Of a stretch of DNA of 64,000 nt, positions 1-10,377 are shown in pieces. The position numbers and the translations under genes are program-made. Within the stretch, counting starts at the first letter, position 1. Each line of letters opens with the position of its first letter. The DNA comes from Acidimicrobiales bacterium. Lineage in GTDB: Bacteria > Actinomycetota > Acidimicrobiia > Acidimicrobiales > JADJXE01. The stretch is from the NCBI GenBank assembly GCA_016716005.1, contig JADJXE010000001.1, positions 1,005,001 through 1,069,000 of the forward strand. The letters are read 5' to 3'. A model generated the notes under the pieces. The model was not told where the DNA came from, searched no databases, and saw only the letters and a list, made by a program, of their open reading frames with translations.

Positions 1-2485
1 CCAGCTCCCTCGCCTTGCGGTCGGGTCGCACGTTGAAGCCGATGATGGTGGCGTTGGTCGTGGCCGCCAGCTGGATGTCGTTCTCGGTGATGCCGCCGAC
101 GCCGCGGTGGACGAAGGCCAGCTTCACCTCGTCGCGCTCGAGCTTGCGGAGGCTCTCGGTGAGCGCCTCGAGCGAGCCCTGCACATCGGCCTTGAGGACC
201 AGGTTGAGGGTGGCGACCTCGCCCTTCTGGATCTGGTCGAAGATGTCCTCGAGCTTCACGCCGCCGTGCGTGACCGCCGCGATGCCGCGCTGGGCCTTCA
301 ACCGCTGCCGCCACTCACGGGCCTCGGCCACCGTCTTCGCCGTCTTCTGGTCGGGCGCGACCCGGAACTCGTCGCCGGCGTTCGGCACGGTGGAGAGCCC
401 GAGCACCTGCACCGGGGCCGACGGGCCGGCCTGCTTGACCTGGGTGCCGTGGTCGTCGATGAGCGCGCGGACCGTGCCCCACGCGGCGCCGGCCACGATC
501 GGATCGCCCACCTCGAGGGTGCCCTTGTCGACGAGCACCGTGGCGACCGGGCCCCGGCCGACGTCGAGGTTGGCCTCGAGCACGACGCCCTTGGCTCTCC
601 CGTGAGGGTTCGCGGTGAGCTCCTCGAGCTCGGCCACGACCAGCAGCTGCTCCAGGAGCTCGTCGATGCCGATCGACTGCAGGGCGGACAGCTCCACCAT
701 GATGGTGTCGCCGCCCCAGGCCTCCGGGATGAGCCCCTCCTCGGAGAGCTGCTGCATCACGCGGCTCGGATCGGCGTTCTCACGGTCGACCTTGTTGATG
801 GCGACCACGATCGGGACCTCCGCCGCCTTGGCGTGGTTCAGCGCCTCGACCGTCTGGGGCATCACGCCGTCGTCGGCCGCCACCACCAGCACCACGATGT
901 CGGTGGCCTCCGCTCCACGGGCGCGCATCTTGGTGAACGCCTCGTGACCGGGGGTGTCGATGAAGGTGATGCTGCGCCCGTCCTTCACGACCTGGTAGGC
1001 ACCGATGTGCTGGGTGATCCCGCCGGCCTCGCCCGCGACCACGTTGGTGGCCCGGATCCGGTCGAGCAAGAGGGTCTTGCCGTGGTCGACGTGGCCCATG
1101 ACGGTGATGACCGGCGGGCGCAGCTCCTGCAGCGCCTCGTCCTCGTCGTCGTCGTCGTTGAACAGCGCCTGGAGCTCGAGCTCCTCCTGCTGGCCGGGGT
1201 CGACCAGCAGGAGATCGGCCCCCAGCTCCAGGGCGAACAGCTCGATCTGCTCGTCGGTGAGCGACATGGTGGCGGTGACCATCTCGCCCTGCTGCATCAG
1301 GAACCGGACGACGTCAGCCGCCGTGCGGTTCATCTTGGGGCCCAGCTCCTGGGCCGACGCCCCGCGCTCGACGATCACCGTGCCCTCGGGCACCGGCGCG
1401 CTCGACGGGGTGTACGAGGTCATGGTCTGGGGCTGGAGCTCTTCGAGGTTGCGGCGACGGCGCTTCGACCGACGCGGAGCGCGCCGCTGCGGGCCGCCTC
1501 GGCCGCCGGGACCCCCACCGGGGCCGCGCCCCGGGGGACCGCCGGGACCCCCACCGGGCCGGCCCGGACCCCCGGCGGTGCGCACACCGCCGCCGGGTGC
1601 GCCGCGACCGGGACCGCCGCCCGGGGCTCCACTCGGGCGCGGGCCTCGGCCGCCCGGGGGCGACATCGGACGGCCCGACGACGACCGGGGCGGTCCCGGG
1701 GGCGGCGGGATGGGCCGCCCCGAGGGTGACAGCGGTGGCCGCGGCGGCGGCGGGATCGGCTTGCCCGTGGCCGAGATCGGGGGCTGGACGGGCGCGGTCG
1801 GCACCGGACCGCCCGAGGGGGCGGCCGGGGGGCGACCGGGCGGGGGCGGCATCGGGCGACCCGACGGGGCGCGGGGGGCCGCACCCGGGACCGGGCGGGC
1901 CGCCGGCGCCGCGGCAGCCGCGGGCCGCACCCCCTCGGCCGGCCGAGGAGGTGTCGCAACCTCGGCAGGGGCAGCGGCGGGAGCCGGAGCGGGAGCCGGA
2001 GCCCGCGGTGGCGGCGGGATGTCGGCCGGTCGACTCCGCACCAGGTGCTCGGTTCCGCTCGAGGTGACGAGGGGCCGCCGCTCGGCCGGCCGGGCCGGCT
2101 CCTCGGTGAGGGGCGCGGCCGCCGCAGCCGGCCGCTCGGCCGGCGTCTCGGGCGCAGGCGCCTCCGCCTCCGGGGCCGGGGCCGGGGCCGGGGCCACCTC
2201 GGCGGGCCGCGCCGGCGTCTCGGCCGCGGCCGGCTCGGCCGCCTTGGCGGCCTTCGTCGCCTTGGTCACCTTGGCCGGCTTCTCGACGGCGGGCTCTTCG
2301 GGCTGCACGGGGCGGGTGCGGCCCTCGCGCTCGGCCTTGCGGCGGACGCGGTCTGCCTGGGGCTCCACGATGCTCGAGGAGTGGCTCTTGACCCCGATCC
2401 CGAGCTCGGCGCACAGGTCGAGGGTCTCTTTGTTCGTCAGCCCGAGTTCTCGAGCGAGCTCGTAGACCCGGATGTTTCCTGCCAC
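1..2485 (-). CDS. infB: Translation initiation factor IF-2 (3' end outside window)
   Basis: IF-2 is the GTPase that places initiator fMet-tRNA on the 30S subunit and promotes subunit joining. The frame is open to the window edge, so the C-terminal domains are missing. The G domain is clear: GHVDHGKT (G1), DTPGHEAF (G3) and NKVD (G4). The N-terminus NIRVYELARELGL is the usual small helical IF-2N domain, and a second IF-2N copy lies just before the G domain. Between them is a very long Ala/Pro, then Gly/Pro/Arg-rich linker, as in other actinobacterial IF-2. The start is a GTG with a GGAAGGA-type ribosome-binding site upstream. It is the last visible gene of the rimP-nusA-ylxR-infB operon. Confidence 0.96.
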   Translation of the reverse strand, partial: MAGNIRVYELARELGLTNKETLDLCAELGIGVKSHSSSIVEPQADRVRRKAEREGRTRPVQPEEPAVEKPAKVTKATKAAKAAEPAAAETPARPAEVAPAPAPAPEAEAPAPETPAERPAAAAAPLTEEPARPAERRPLVTSSGTEHLVRSRPADIPPPPRAPAPAPAPAAAPAEVATPPRPAEGVRPAAAAAPAARPVPGAAPRAPSGRPMPPPPGRPPAAPSGGPVPTAPVQPPISATGKPIPPPPRPPLSPSGRPIPPPPGPPRSSSGRPMSPPGGRGPRPSGAPGGGPGRGAPGGGVRTAGGPGRPGGGPGGPPGRGPGGGPGGRGGPQRRAPRRSKRRRRNLEELQPQTMTSYTPSSAPVPEGTVIVERGASAQELGPKMNRTAADVVRFLMQQGEMVTATMSLTDEQIELFALELGADLLLVDPGQQEELELQALFNDDDDEDEALQELRPPVITVMGHVDHGKTLLLDRIRATNVVAGEAGGITQHIGAYQVVKDGRSITFIDTPGHEAFTKMRARGAEATDIVVLVVAADDGVMPQTVEALNHAKAAEVPIVVAINKVDRENADPSRVMQQLSEEGLIPEAWGGDTIMVELSALQSIGIDELLEQLLVVAELEELTANPHGRAKGVVLEANLDVGRGPVATVLVDKGTLEVGDPIVAGAAWGTVRALIDDHGTQVKQAGPSAPVQVLGLSTVPNAGDEFRVAPDQKTAKTVAEAREWRQRLKAQRGIAAVTHGGVKLEDIFDQIQKGEVATLNLVLKADVQGSLEALTESLRKLERDEVKLAFVHRGVGGITENDIQLAATTNATIIGFNVRPDRKAREL

Positions 2486-2615
2486 GTGCTTGTCCCAGTC
2501 CTTCCGTCGACCGGTGTGGTCCACGGCGCAGCGCGGAGCGCGCCACACCCTGCCGCCCGCCGAAGCGGCCCTCCATCCTCGCACGTTCCTGCCCTCGGGC
2601 ACGAACGGCTCTCCG

Positions 2616-2924
2616 TCAGTGTGCCGTGCGAGACGCTCGACGCGTCGTCGGGTCGCCACCGCCCCCGAGCGCGGCGCGCAGCACCTCGTCCGCCCCGGGG
2701 CGGACGTCGCCTCGCAGCGCTCGGGCGAAGGCCCGGCGGCGCACTGCGAGCTGCAGACAGGCATCCGCCGGGCGGCACAGCCACGCGCCGCGTCCCGGCA
2801 GGGTGCGCCCCGCGACCAGACCACCGTCGGCGGTGCGGACCACCCGCACCAGCTCGGAGGCCGGCGCGACCCGGCGGCACCCGATGCAGGTGCGCTGCGG
2901 GGGCCGGCCGCCCTCGCCGCTCAG
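2616..2924 (-). CDS. ylxR: YlxR/RnpM family nucleic-acid-binding protein (DUF448)
   Basis: A small basic protein of about 102 residues. It has the family hallmark CIGCRR near the N-terminus, then a typical body with GRGAWLCRP. In Bacillus this family has been linked to RNase P regulation (RnpM) and to transcription control; the role here is inferred. It lies between nusA and infB, its standard position. No ATG, GTG or TTG precedes the conserved start of the protein in frame. The only usable codon is a CTG overlapping the nusA stop (CTGA), so the start is an unusual CTG or the gene is translated by coupling from nusA. The extent of the N-terminus is therefore uncertain. Confidence 0.85.
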   Translation of the reverse strand: MSGEGGRPPQRTCIGCRRVAPASELVRVVRTADGGLVAGRTLPGRGAWLCRPADACLQLAVRRRAFARALRGDVRPGADEVLRAALGGGGDPTTRRASRTAH

Positions 2925-4402
2925 CCGGCCTCGCCCCCCTCCGGCTCCGCATCGGCCTCGACCGTCGCCTCGGCGACCCGCTCGGCCGTGGCGACCTCGT
3001 CCAGCTCGTCGGCGATGGCGCCCAGCTCCTCGGCCGCCGCGACCTCGTCCAGCTCGTCGGCGATGGCGCCCAGCTCCTCGGCCGCCGCGACCTCGTCCAG
3101 CTCGTCGGCGATGGCGCCCAGCTCCTCGGCCGCCGCGACCTCGTCGGCGGCCTCGACGGCCAGCTCCTCGGCGGTCGCCTCGAGCAGGTCGCCGGCCTCG
3201 CCACCGGCCTCGTCGGCCGCCTCGGCCAAGGCCTCGGCGAGCACCACGCGCTCGGTGGCGTCGGCGGCCAGGTCGGTGGCGCCGTCGGGCGCGGCCCCGG
3301 CCAGGTCGGACCACTGGCCGGCGGTGACGGCCGGTCCGCCCTCGGCGGGCACCCACTCCATCTCACCGGTCGTCGGGTTCTGGACCCACTGGCCCTGCGC
3401 CCACTCCTCGCCGCCGTAGGCCTCCTCCTCGGCCAGCTGCGTCTCGCTCTTGATGTCGATCCGCCAGCCCGTGAGGCGGGCCGCCAGCCGGGCGTTCTGG
3501 CCCTCCTTCCCGATGGCCAGCGACAGCTGGTAGTCGGGCACGATCACCTCGGCGACGCCGGTCATCTCGTCGATCCGGACCTCCTTCACCTTGGCCGGAG
3601 ACAGCGCCTTGGCCACGAACTCGGCGGAGTCGTCGGAGAACGGCACGATGTCGATCTTCTCGCCGCGGAGCTCGTTGACGACCATGCGCACCCGGCCGCC
3701 CCGCGCACCCACGCAGGCCCCGACCGGATCCACGTTGTGGTCGTTCGACCACACGGCGATCTTCGTGCGGTGGCCCGGCTCGCGCGCGCACGCCTTGATC
3801 TCCACGACGCCGTCGGCGATCTCGGGCACCTCCAGCTCGAAGAGCCGCTTGATTAGGCCGGGGTGCGTGCGGCTGACCACGATCTGGGGGCCCTTGGCGG
3901 TGCGGCGCACCTCGACGATGTAGGCCTTGAGGCGCGCCGCGGCCTCGGGCCGCTCGTAGGGCACCTGCTCCGCCTGCGGGAGCAGCGCCTCCACCTTGCC
4001 CAGATCGAGGAGGGTGTACCGGGCGTCGCTCTGCTGCACGATGCCGGTGACGATGTCGCCCTCGCGCCCCGCGTACTCCTCGTACTTCATCTCGCGCTCG
4101 GCCTCGCGGATGCGCTGGAGCATCACCTGCTTGGCCGTCTGCGCGGCGATCCGCCCGAAGTCGGCCGGGGTGTCGTCCCACTCCCGGACGATCGCGCCGT
4201 TCTCGTCGATCTCCTGGGCCATGACGGTGATCTCGAACGTCTCGCCGTCGATCGTGACGTAGGCCTCCTCGGCCGCGCCGGGCATCCGCTTGTAGGCGGA
4301 CTCCAGCGCGTTGGCCAGGGCCATCAGGAGCACGTCGACGGAGATGCCCTTGTCGACGGCGAGCGCGTGCAGGGCGTCCATGATCTCGGGGTTGGCGGTC
4401 AT
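2921..4402 (-). CDS. nusA: Transcription termination/antitermination factor NusA
   Basis: NusA binds RNA polymerase and nascent RNA and modulates pausing, termination and antitermination. The 493-residue protein starts MTANPEIMDALHALA, which is the conserved RNAP-binding N-terminal domain. An S1 domain and two KH domains follow, with VGARGGRVR and IGKEGQNARLAARLTGW visible. The start ATG overlaps the rimP stop (ATGA). After the KH domains is an acidic Ala/Glu-rich tail of about 110 residues with three perfect 16-residue repeats (see the repeat entry). An acidic C-terminal extension occurs in several actinobacterial NusA proteins, but exact DNA-level repeats are unusual. It is coupled to rimP upstream and ylxR downstream. 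Confidence 0.96.
   Translation of the reverse strand: MTANPEIMDALHALAVDKGISVDVLLMALANALESAYKRMPGAAEEAYVTIDGETFEITVMAQEIDENGAIVREWDDTPADFGRIAAQTAKQVMLQRIREAEREMKYEEYAGREGDIVTGIVQQSDARYTLLDLGKVEALLPQAEQVPYERPEAAARLKAYIVEVRRTAKGPQIVVSRTHPGLIKRLFELEVPEIADGVVEIKACAREPGHRTKIAVWSNDHNVDPVGACVGARGGRVRMVVNELRGEKIDIVPFSDDSAEFVAKALSPAKVKEVRIDEMTGVAEVIVPDYQLSLAIGKEGQNARLAARLTGWRIDIKSETQLAEEEAYGGEEWAQGQWVQNPTTGEMEWVPAEGGPAVTAGQWSDLAGAAPDGATDLAADATERVVLAEALAEAADEAGGEAGDLLEATAEELAVEAADEVAAAEELGAIADELDEVAAAEELGAIADELDEVAAAEELGAIADELDEVATAERVAEATVEADAEPEGGEAG
2991..3134 (-). repeat. Three identical 48-bp tandem repeats inside nusA
   Basis: Units at 2991-3038, 3039-3086 and 3087-3134 are identical by eye. Each encodes 16 residues containing EELGAIADELDEV on the minus strand, in the acidic NusA tail. 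Because 48 is a multiple of three, changes in copy number keep the reading frame. There are no spacers, so this is not a CRISPR array. Confidence 0.9.
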
Positions 4403-4923
4403 CGCGATGCTGCCCTCTTCTGCTGGCTCTGCTTGGTCGAGCCCGGCCGCGGCGCCGGACCCCACTCGAACACGGTTCGGGCTCGCTCGATCTCGTCGTA
4501 GCGGAGGCGACGTTCGGCCGGGCCGGCCCCGGTCGCGGCGGGCTCGTCCAGCTCGACCACGATGCCGTCGGCCCCGGCGGCGCGCAGCACCCCCCGCACT
4601 CGCCGCTCCCCCTCCGATCCGGGTCGTGTCCGCACGGCCACCGTGGCGCCGAGGGCCTGCTCGAAGTGGGCCGGCGTCCGCAGCGGCCGCTCGAGGCCCG
4701 GACTGGAGACCTCGAGGGTGTAGCGGCCGGCGATCGGGTCGGCGGCATCGAGGGCGCCCGACACGGCCCTGGTCGCCGCCGAGAGCGCATCGAGATCGAC
4801 ACCGCCCGGCCGGTCGACGAGCACCCGGACCAGGCCTCCGCCCGACTCCAGGTCGTACAGATCCAGGCCGAGCCCGGCGATCACCGGTTCGATGATCTCC
4901 GTGAGGCGGTCCGGGGCGGTCAT
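4399..4923 (-). CDS. rimP: Ribosome maturation factor RimP
   Basis: RimP is needed for maturation of the 30S subunit. The 174-residue protein begins MTAPDRLTEIIEPVIAGLG and contains the RimP core motifs DLDALSAATRAVS and LEVSSPGLERPL. A short C-terminal SH3-like domain is followed by a basic tail. It is the first gene of the rimP-nusA-ylxR-infB operon and its stop overlaps the nusA start by ATGA. It is preceded by a leader with a strong hairpin and a -10-like box (separate entries), so the operon is probably transcribed from just upstream and regulated in its leader. Confidence 0.95.
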   Translation of the reverse strand: MTAPDRLTEIIEPVIAGLGLDLYDLESGGGLVRVLVDRPGGVDLDALSAATRAVSGALDAADPIAGRYTLEVSSPGLERPLRTPAHFEQALGATVAVRTRPGSEGERRVRGVLRAAGADGIVVELDEPAATGAGPAERRLRYDEIERARTVFEWGPAPRPGSTKQSQQKRAASR

Positions 4924-5001
4924 CGCGGCCTCCCTGCGGGCGCGTCGGGGCTCCGCTCCTCGCCGCACCACCTCCACACGCGCAGGACCTCCACAGACAC
5001 A

Positions 5002-5028
5002 CGAGGCGTGGGCAGAGCCCACGCCTCG
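5002..5028 (-). promoter_or_regulatory. Leader hairpin upstream of rimP-nusA operon
   Basis: A perfect 12-bp inverted repeat with a 3-nt loop: arms at 5002-5013 and 5017-5028, with GTGGGC/GCCCAC at the loop-proximal end. It lies about 75 nt before the rimP start and just downstream of a -10-like TATACT. From memory, a GTGGG/CCCAC hairpin recurs upstream of rimP (ylxS)-nusA operons in other phyla, which suggests a conserved leader element tied to NusA control. It could also act as the proS terminator, but no U-tract follows. Confidence 0.6.
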
Positions 5029-5055
5029 GCTACCAGCCACGGACACGACTGGCCG

Positions 5056-5061
5056 AGTATA
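5056..5061 (-). promoter_or_regulatory. Candidate -10 box of the rimP-nusA-infB operon
   Basis: The minus strand reads TATACT, a close match to the sigma-70 type -10. It is 28 nt from the start of the leader hairpin. A start point near 5049 would give a leader of about 125 nt. No convincing -35 was seen. Confidence 0.4.
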
Positions 5062-5120
5062 GCGGTTGCCCCCTCCGGGACCGGTGGGGCGACCGGGGGT
5101 CGCGGCCGGCCTGCGGGCGG

Positions 5121-6530
5121 TCAGTAGGCCCGGCCGACCAGGGCCACGAGGTCGGGGGACTCCTCGTCGGGCAGCCCCCCGTCGGGCCGGAGCAGGCAGC
5201 GTACGGTGGCCGTGGCGCCGTGTATCGCGGCCAGGCCATCGGCACCGACCTCCCCCCACCGCACCCGGGCGAAGCCGCTGCGGCTCGCCTCCACGGCCTC
5301 GGCCACCGAGGCGACGTCGACCGTCTTGGCATCCCGGAAGTCGCGCGCCTCGGCGAGCAGCGCCCTCTGCACCTCGGCCAGCAGGTCGCGCGTGCGGTGG
5401 ACCACCCCGGCCAGGGGCACCGCGGCCTTCTCGGAGCTGTCCCGGCGGACCAGCGTGACCTGGCCGGTGGCCAGGTCACGGGGGCCGACCTCGAGCCGGA
5501 CGGGCACGCCCTTCAGCTCCCAGTCGACCGCCCGACGCCCGAACGACGTCTCGACCCGGTCGTCGAGGTGCACCCGCAGGCCCGCCGACCGCAGCTCGTC
5601 GGCCAGCGCTGCAGCCGCAGCGGGGGCACCGTCCTCGGCCCGCACGAGCAGCACCACCACCTGCGTCGGGGCCACCGCCGGGGGGAGCCGCAACCCGGCG
5701 TCGTCACCATGGGCCATCACCAGCCCGCCGACGAGCCGGGTGGACACCCCCCACGAGGTCTGCCAGACGAACAGCTGCTCGCCGTTCTCGTCCAGGAACT
5801 GGGTGCCGAAGGCGCGTGCGAAGTTCTGGCCCAGCTCGTGGCTCGTCCCCATCTGGAGGGCCTTGCCGTCGCGCATCATGGCCTCGCAGGCGAGCGTGTT
5901 GATCGCCCCCGCGAAGCGCTCGTCGGCCGTCTTGGTGCCGAGGAAGACCGGCACCCCCAGCACGTTCACCATCACGTCCTCGTAGACGTCCCGCAGGATC
6001 CGCACGGCATACGAGCGGGCGTCGGCCTGGGTGGCGTGGCAGGTGTGCCCCTCCTGCCACAGGAACTCGGTGGTGCGCAGGAAGAGGCGGGGGCGGAGCT
6101 CCCAGCGCACGACGTTGGCCCACTGGTTCAGCAGCAGCGGCAGGTCGCGGTAGCTCTGCACCCACTTCGAGAAGTAGACGTTGATCACGGTCTCACTGGT
6201 GGGCCGCACGACCGCCGGCTCCTCGAGCTTCTTGCCGCCGCCGTGGGTGACGACCGCCAGCTCCGGGCTGAAGCCCTCGACGTGCTGGGCCTCCTTGTGG
6301 AGGTACGACTCGGGGATGAACAGCGGGAAGTAGGCGTTCTCGGCCCCGGCCTCCTTGATCCGGCGGTCGAGCTCGGCCTGGATCCGCTCCCAGATGGCGT
6401 ACCCGTAGGGGCGGATGACCATGGTGCCGCGGACCGGCCCGTTGTCGGCCAGCTCGGCCTTGGCGACGACGTCCTGGTACCAGCGGGGGAAGTCGTCGGA
6501 CTGGGGGGTGAGCACCGGAGCCTTGGCCAT
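5121..6530 (-). CDS. proS: Prolyl-tRNA synthetase, archaeal/eukaryotic-type (short form)
   Basis: Charges tRNA-Pro with proline. At 469 residues it matches the short archaeal-type ProRS, which lacks the editing insertion of the long bacterial form. Class II motifs are present: RTTEFLWQEGHT (motif 2) and MAHGDDAGLRLPP (motif 3, usually GDDKGL). VRPTSETV lies in the catalytic core and an anticodon-binding domain follows at the C-terminus. I chose the start MAKAPVLTPQ; an in-frame ATG ten codons upstream is possible. It lies between ispG and the rimP operon on the same strand. Confidence 0.95.
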   Translation of the reverse strand: MAKAPVLTPQSDDFPRWYQDVVAKAELADNGPVRGTMVIRPYGYAIWERIQAELDRRIKEAGAENAYFPLFIPESYLHKEAQHVEGFSPELAVVTHGGGKKLEEPAVVRPTSETVINVYFSKWVQSYRDLPLLLNQWANVVRWELRPRLFLRTTEFLWQEGHTCHATQADARSYAVRILRDVYEDVMVNVLGVPVFLGTKTADERFAGAINTLACEAMMRDGKALQMGTSHELGQNFARAFGTQFLDENGEQLFVWQTSWGVSTRLVGGLVMAHGDDAGLRLPPAVAPTQVVVLLVRAEDGAPAAAAALADELRSAGLRVHLDDRVETSFGRRAVDWELKGVPVRLEVGPRDLATGQVTLVRRDSSEKAAVPLAGVVHRTRDLLAEVQRALLAEARDFRDAKTVDVASVAEAVEASRSGFARVRWGEVGADGLAAIHGATATVRCLLRPDGGLPDEESPDLVALVGRAY

Positions 6531-6612
6531 GGGTCGCCAACCTACCGGCCGACCGATCACCCGACGGCCCGAAGATCCCGGGCGGAGACCCCGGCCGGCG
6601 AGCCTGGCCCTG

Positions 6613-7829
<1,217 letters not shown>

Positions 7830-7833
<4 letters not shown>

Positions 7834-9137
7834 GGCGAGAAGGGGTTGGAGACGGGGTCGGTGAGGTCGAGGTAGAGGGCGGTGACGCCCAGCGTGACGA
7901 GCACGACCACCACCGCGTAGGTGACGGGGAGGAGCTTGGCCACGTCGACCTGGTACCTGCGGCCCTTCCGCGAGCGGATGCGCTCGTAGGTGGCGATGGC
8001 CACGTGCCCCCCGTCGAGCGGGAGCAGCGGCACCAGGTTGAAGATGCCGATGAAGATGTTGATCGCGATCAGGAAGCTGAGCAGCTCCGCGATCCCGGCG
8101 TCGGCGGCCTGGGACGCGATGCGCACCGCCCCCACCGGCGACAGCAGCCGGTTGCCGTCACCGCCGTCGCCGGCACCCGACGTCCCCGACGCGCCCTGTG
8201 GCTGGCGACCCACCACCTGGTCGACGTAGTCGCCCAGGCTCGACGGGGTGAAGAACGACCCGAGGGCCCGCACCGACAGCCACATGGTGTCCGCGAACTC
8301 CACGACGGCCCGGCGCCCCGCGCCCAGCGGGCCCTCGCGCACCAACGGGTAGTCCGGGCCCACCCCCAGGAAGCCGACCGGCTCGCCGTCGGGGTTGCGG
8401 TCGGCGAGGGTGGTCGTGGCCTCGAGGGTGCGCCCGTCGCGCTCGATCGTGAGGGTGACCTGCTCGCCGGGGGAGGCCCGGATGATGGCCACGGCGTCGT
8501 CGAAGGTCGGCGTGGGCTGGCCGTCGACGGCCACGATGCGGTCGCCCAGGCGCAGCCCGGCATCCTCGGCGGGGCTGGGCCCGGTCTCGAGCCGAGACAG
8601 CGCGCCGACCTCCCAGGTGTCCTCCCGCGGCAGCCCCCAGCCGACGATGAGCACGAAGAGCAGCACGAGGGCGATCAGGAAGTGCATGGTCGAGCCCGCG
8701 AGGGCCACCGCCATCCGGTTGGGGTACGACGCCTGGCGGTACGTGCGCGGCTCGTCGGCCGGATCGACCGGGTCGAGGTTGTTCATCCCGATGATCCGCA
8801 CGTAGGCGCCGGCGGGCACGACCTTGAGGCCGTACTCGGTCTCGCCCCGGCGCGTGGACCAGATCCGCGGCCCGAACCCGATGAAGAACTCGGTGACCTT
8901 CATGCCGGCCCGCTTGGCCATCACGTAGTGGCCCAGCTCGTGCAGGAAGATCACGACGATCAGGGCCAGCACGACCACGACCGCCGACACCGACCCGAGC
9001 ACGCCGAGCGCCACCACCCCGGCGACGAGCAGGGCGAGTCGGATCCCGGCGCCCCGCGGTCGCTCACCCCTGGGGTCGGGTGTCGGCGCTCCCCCGTCCG
9101 GGGGCGGCGAGACAGAGGTGTTCTCGGCGTCGTTCAC
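7830..9137 (-). CDS. rseP: Site-2 protease RseP (M50 membrane metalloprotease)
   Basis: An intramembrane zinc protease that cleaves membrane anchors such as anti-sigma factors or remnant signal peptides. The 435-residue protein has a short Pro-rich cytosolic N-terminus and a first membrane helix containing FLHELGHYVMAKRAG, the zinc HExxH motif. A PDZ domain sits in the middle (LRLGDRIVAVDG). Late membrane helices carry NLVPLLPLDGGH, which supplies the third zinc ligand. The start is a GTG beginning VNDAENTSVS. It lies between dxr and ispG, a common actinobacterial order, and is coupled to ispG. Confidence 0.94.
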
Positions 9138-9198
9138 GGAGCCATTCTCCCCCGAACGGCGCCGGAAGCCACCTCGCGCGGCACGGCCGCAGGCGCCG

Positions 9199-10368
9199 TC
9201 ACGCGGCCCGCCGCCGGCGCACCTCGGCACCGGCCGCAGCCCGCGCCCGGCGGTCGGCATCGAGCACCGCGTCCACCGAGTCGGCGGCAGCCCCGTCGTG
9301 GCGGTCGAGCGTGGCCGCGATCACCTCGGGGATGGCGACCCAGGCGAGTTGCCCGTCGAGGAACGCCGCCACCGCCACCTCGTTGGCGGCGTTCAGCCAG
9401 GCCGGTGCCGTCCCCCCGACCCGCCCGGCGCGGTCGGCGAGGGCCAGGCACGGGAACGCGTCGCCGTCGGGCGGCTCGAAGTCGAGGCGTCCCAGCTCCG
9501 CCCAGTCGAGGCGGCCGAACGGGGTGCCGAGCCGCTCCGGGTAGGCGAGGGCGTAGCCGATCGGCAGGCGCATGTCGGGACGCGACAGCTGGGCGATGGT
9601 GGCGCCGTCGGTGAACTCGACCATGGAGTGCACGATCGACTGGGGGTGCACGACGACCTCGATGCGGTCGTACCCCGTGCCGAACAGCTCGTGGGCCTCG
9701 ATCACCTCGAGCCCCTTGTTCATGAGGGTCGAGGAGTCGACCGTGATCTTGGGCCCCATCCGCCACGTGGGATGGGCCAGCGCGTCGTCGACCGTGACCG
9801 AGGCCAGCTCGGCCCGGCTCCGCCCGCGGAAGGGCCCGCCGCTGGCCGTGAGGACGATGCGCGCCAGCTCGCGCCCGGCTCCGTCGATGCTGGCTCGCAG
9901 GCACTGGTGCACCGCGCTGTGCTCCGAGTCGACCGGCACCAGCTCGGCTCCCGGCGTGGCCCGGACCCGCTGCACCACCGGTCCGGCGGCGATCAGCGAC
10001 TCCTTGTTGGCGAGGGCGAGCCTGCGGCCGGCACCCAGGGCGGCCAAGGTGACGGGGAGCCCGGCGAAGCCCACCACGCCGTTCACGACCACGTCGGCCT
10101 CGGCCGCGATGGCCGCCAGGGCGTCGGGCCCGGCCACCACCTCGGTACCGGGCGGCACCCGCTCGGCCAGGGCGGAGGCGGCACCGGGGTCGGCGATGGC
10201 CACGACCCGGGGCCGCACGTCGTGCGCCTGGCGGGCGAGGGCGTCGACCGACGAGCCCGCCCCGAGCGCCACGATCTCGAACCGGTCTCCCTCGGCCCGG
10301 ACGACGTCGAGCGTCTGGGTCCCGATCGAGCCGGTGGACCCGACGACGGCGACGGTGACCGGTGGCAA
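9199..10368 (-). CDS. dxr: 1-deoxy-D-xylulose 5-phosphate reductoisomerase
   Basis: Converts DXP to MEP with NADPH, the first committed step of the non-mevalonate isoprenoid pathway. The 389-residue protein has the NADPH-binding GSTGSIGTQTLDVV at its N-terminus and the metal/substrate regions VDSEHSAVHQCL and TVDSSTLMNKGLEVIEAH. The start appears to be TTG (decoded PPVTVAVVGSTG). It follows cdsA by about 10 bp and precedes rseP by 61 bp. Confidence 0.95.
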   Translation of the reverse strand: MPPVTVAVVGSTGSIGTQTLDVVRAEGDRFEIVALGAGSSVDALARQAHDVRPRVVAIADPGAASALAERVPPGTEVVAGPDALAAIAAEADVVVNGVVGFAGLPVTLAALGAGRRLALANKESLIAAGPVVQRVRATPGAELVPVDSEHSAVHQCLRASIDGAGRELARIVLTASGGPFRGRSRAELASVTVDDALAHPTWRMGPKITVDSSTLMNKGLEVIEAHELFGTGYDRIEVVVHPQSIVHSMVEFTDGATIAQLSRPDMRLPIGYALAYPERLGTPFGRLDWAELGRLDFEPPDGDAFPCLALADRAGRVGGTAPAWLNAANEVAVAAFLDGQLAWVAIPEVIAATLDRHDGAAADSVDAVLDADRRARAAAGAEVRRRRAA

Positions 10369-10377
10369 GGGGCCGGC

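Noticed and set aside
2991..3134. Possible CRISPR or VNTR array
   Set aside because: Repeats abut without spacers and encode an in-frame part of NusA, so the pattern is a coding tandem repeat.
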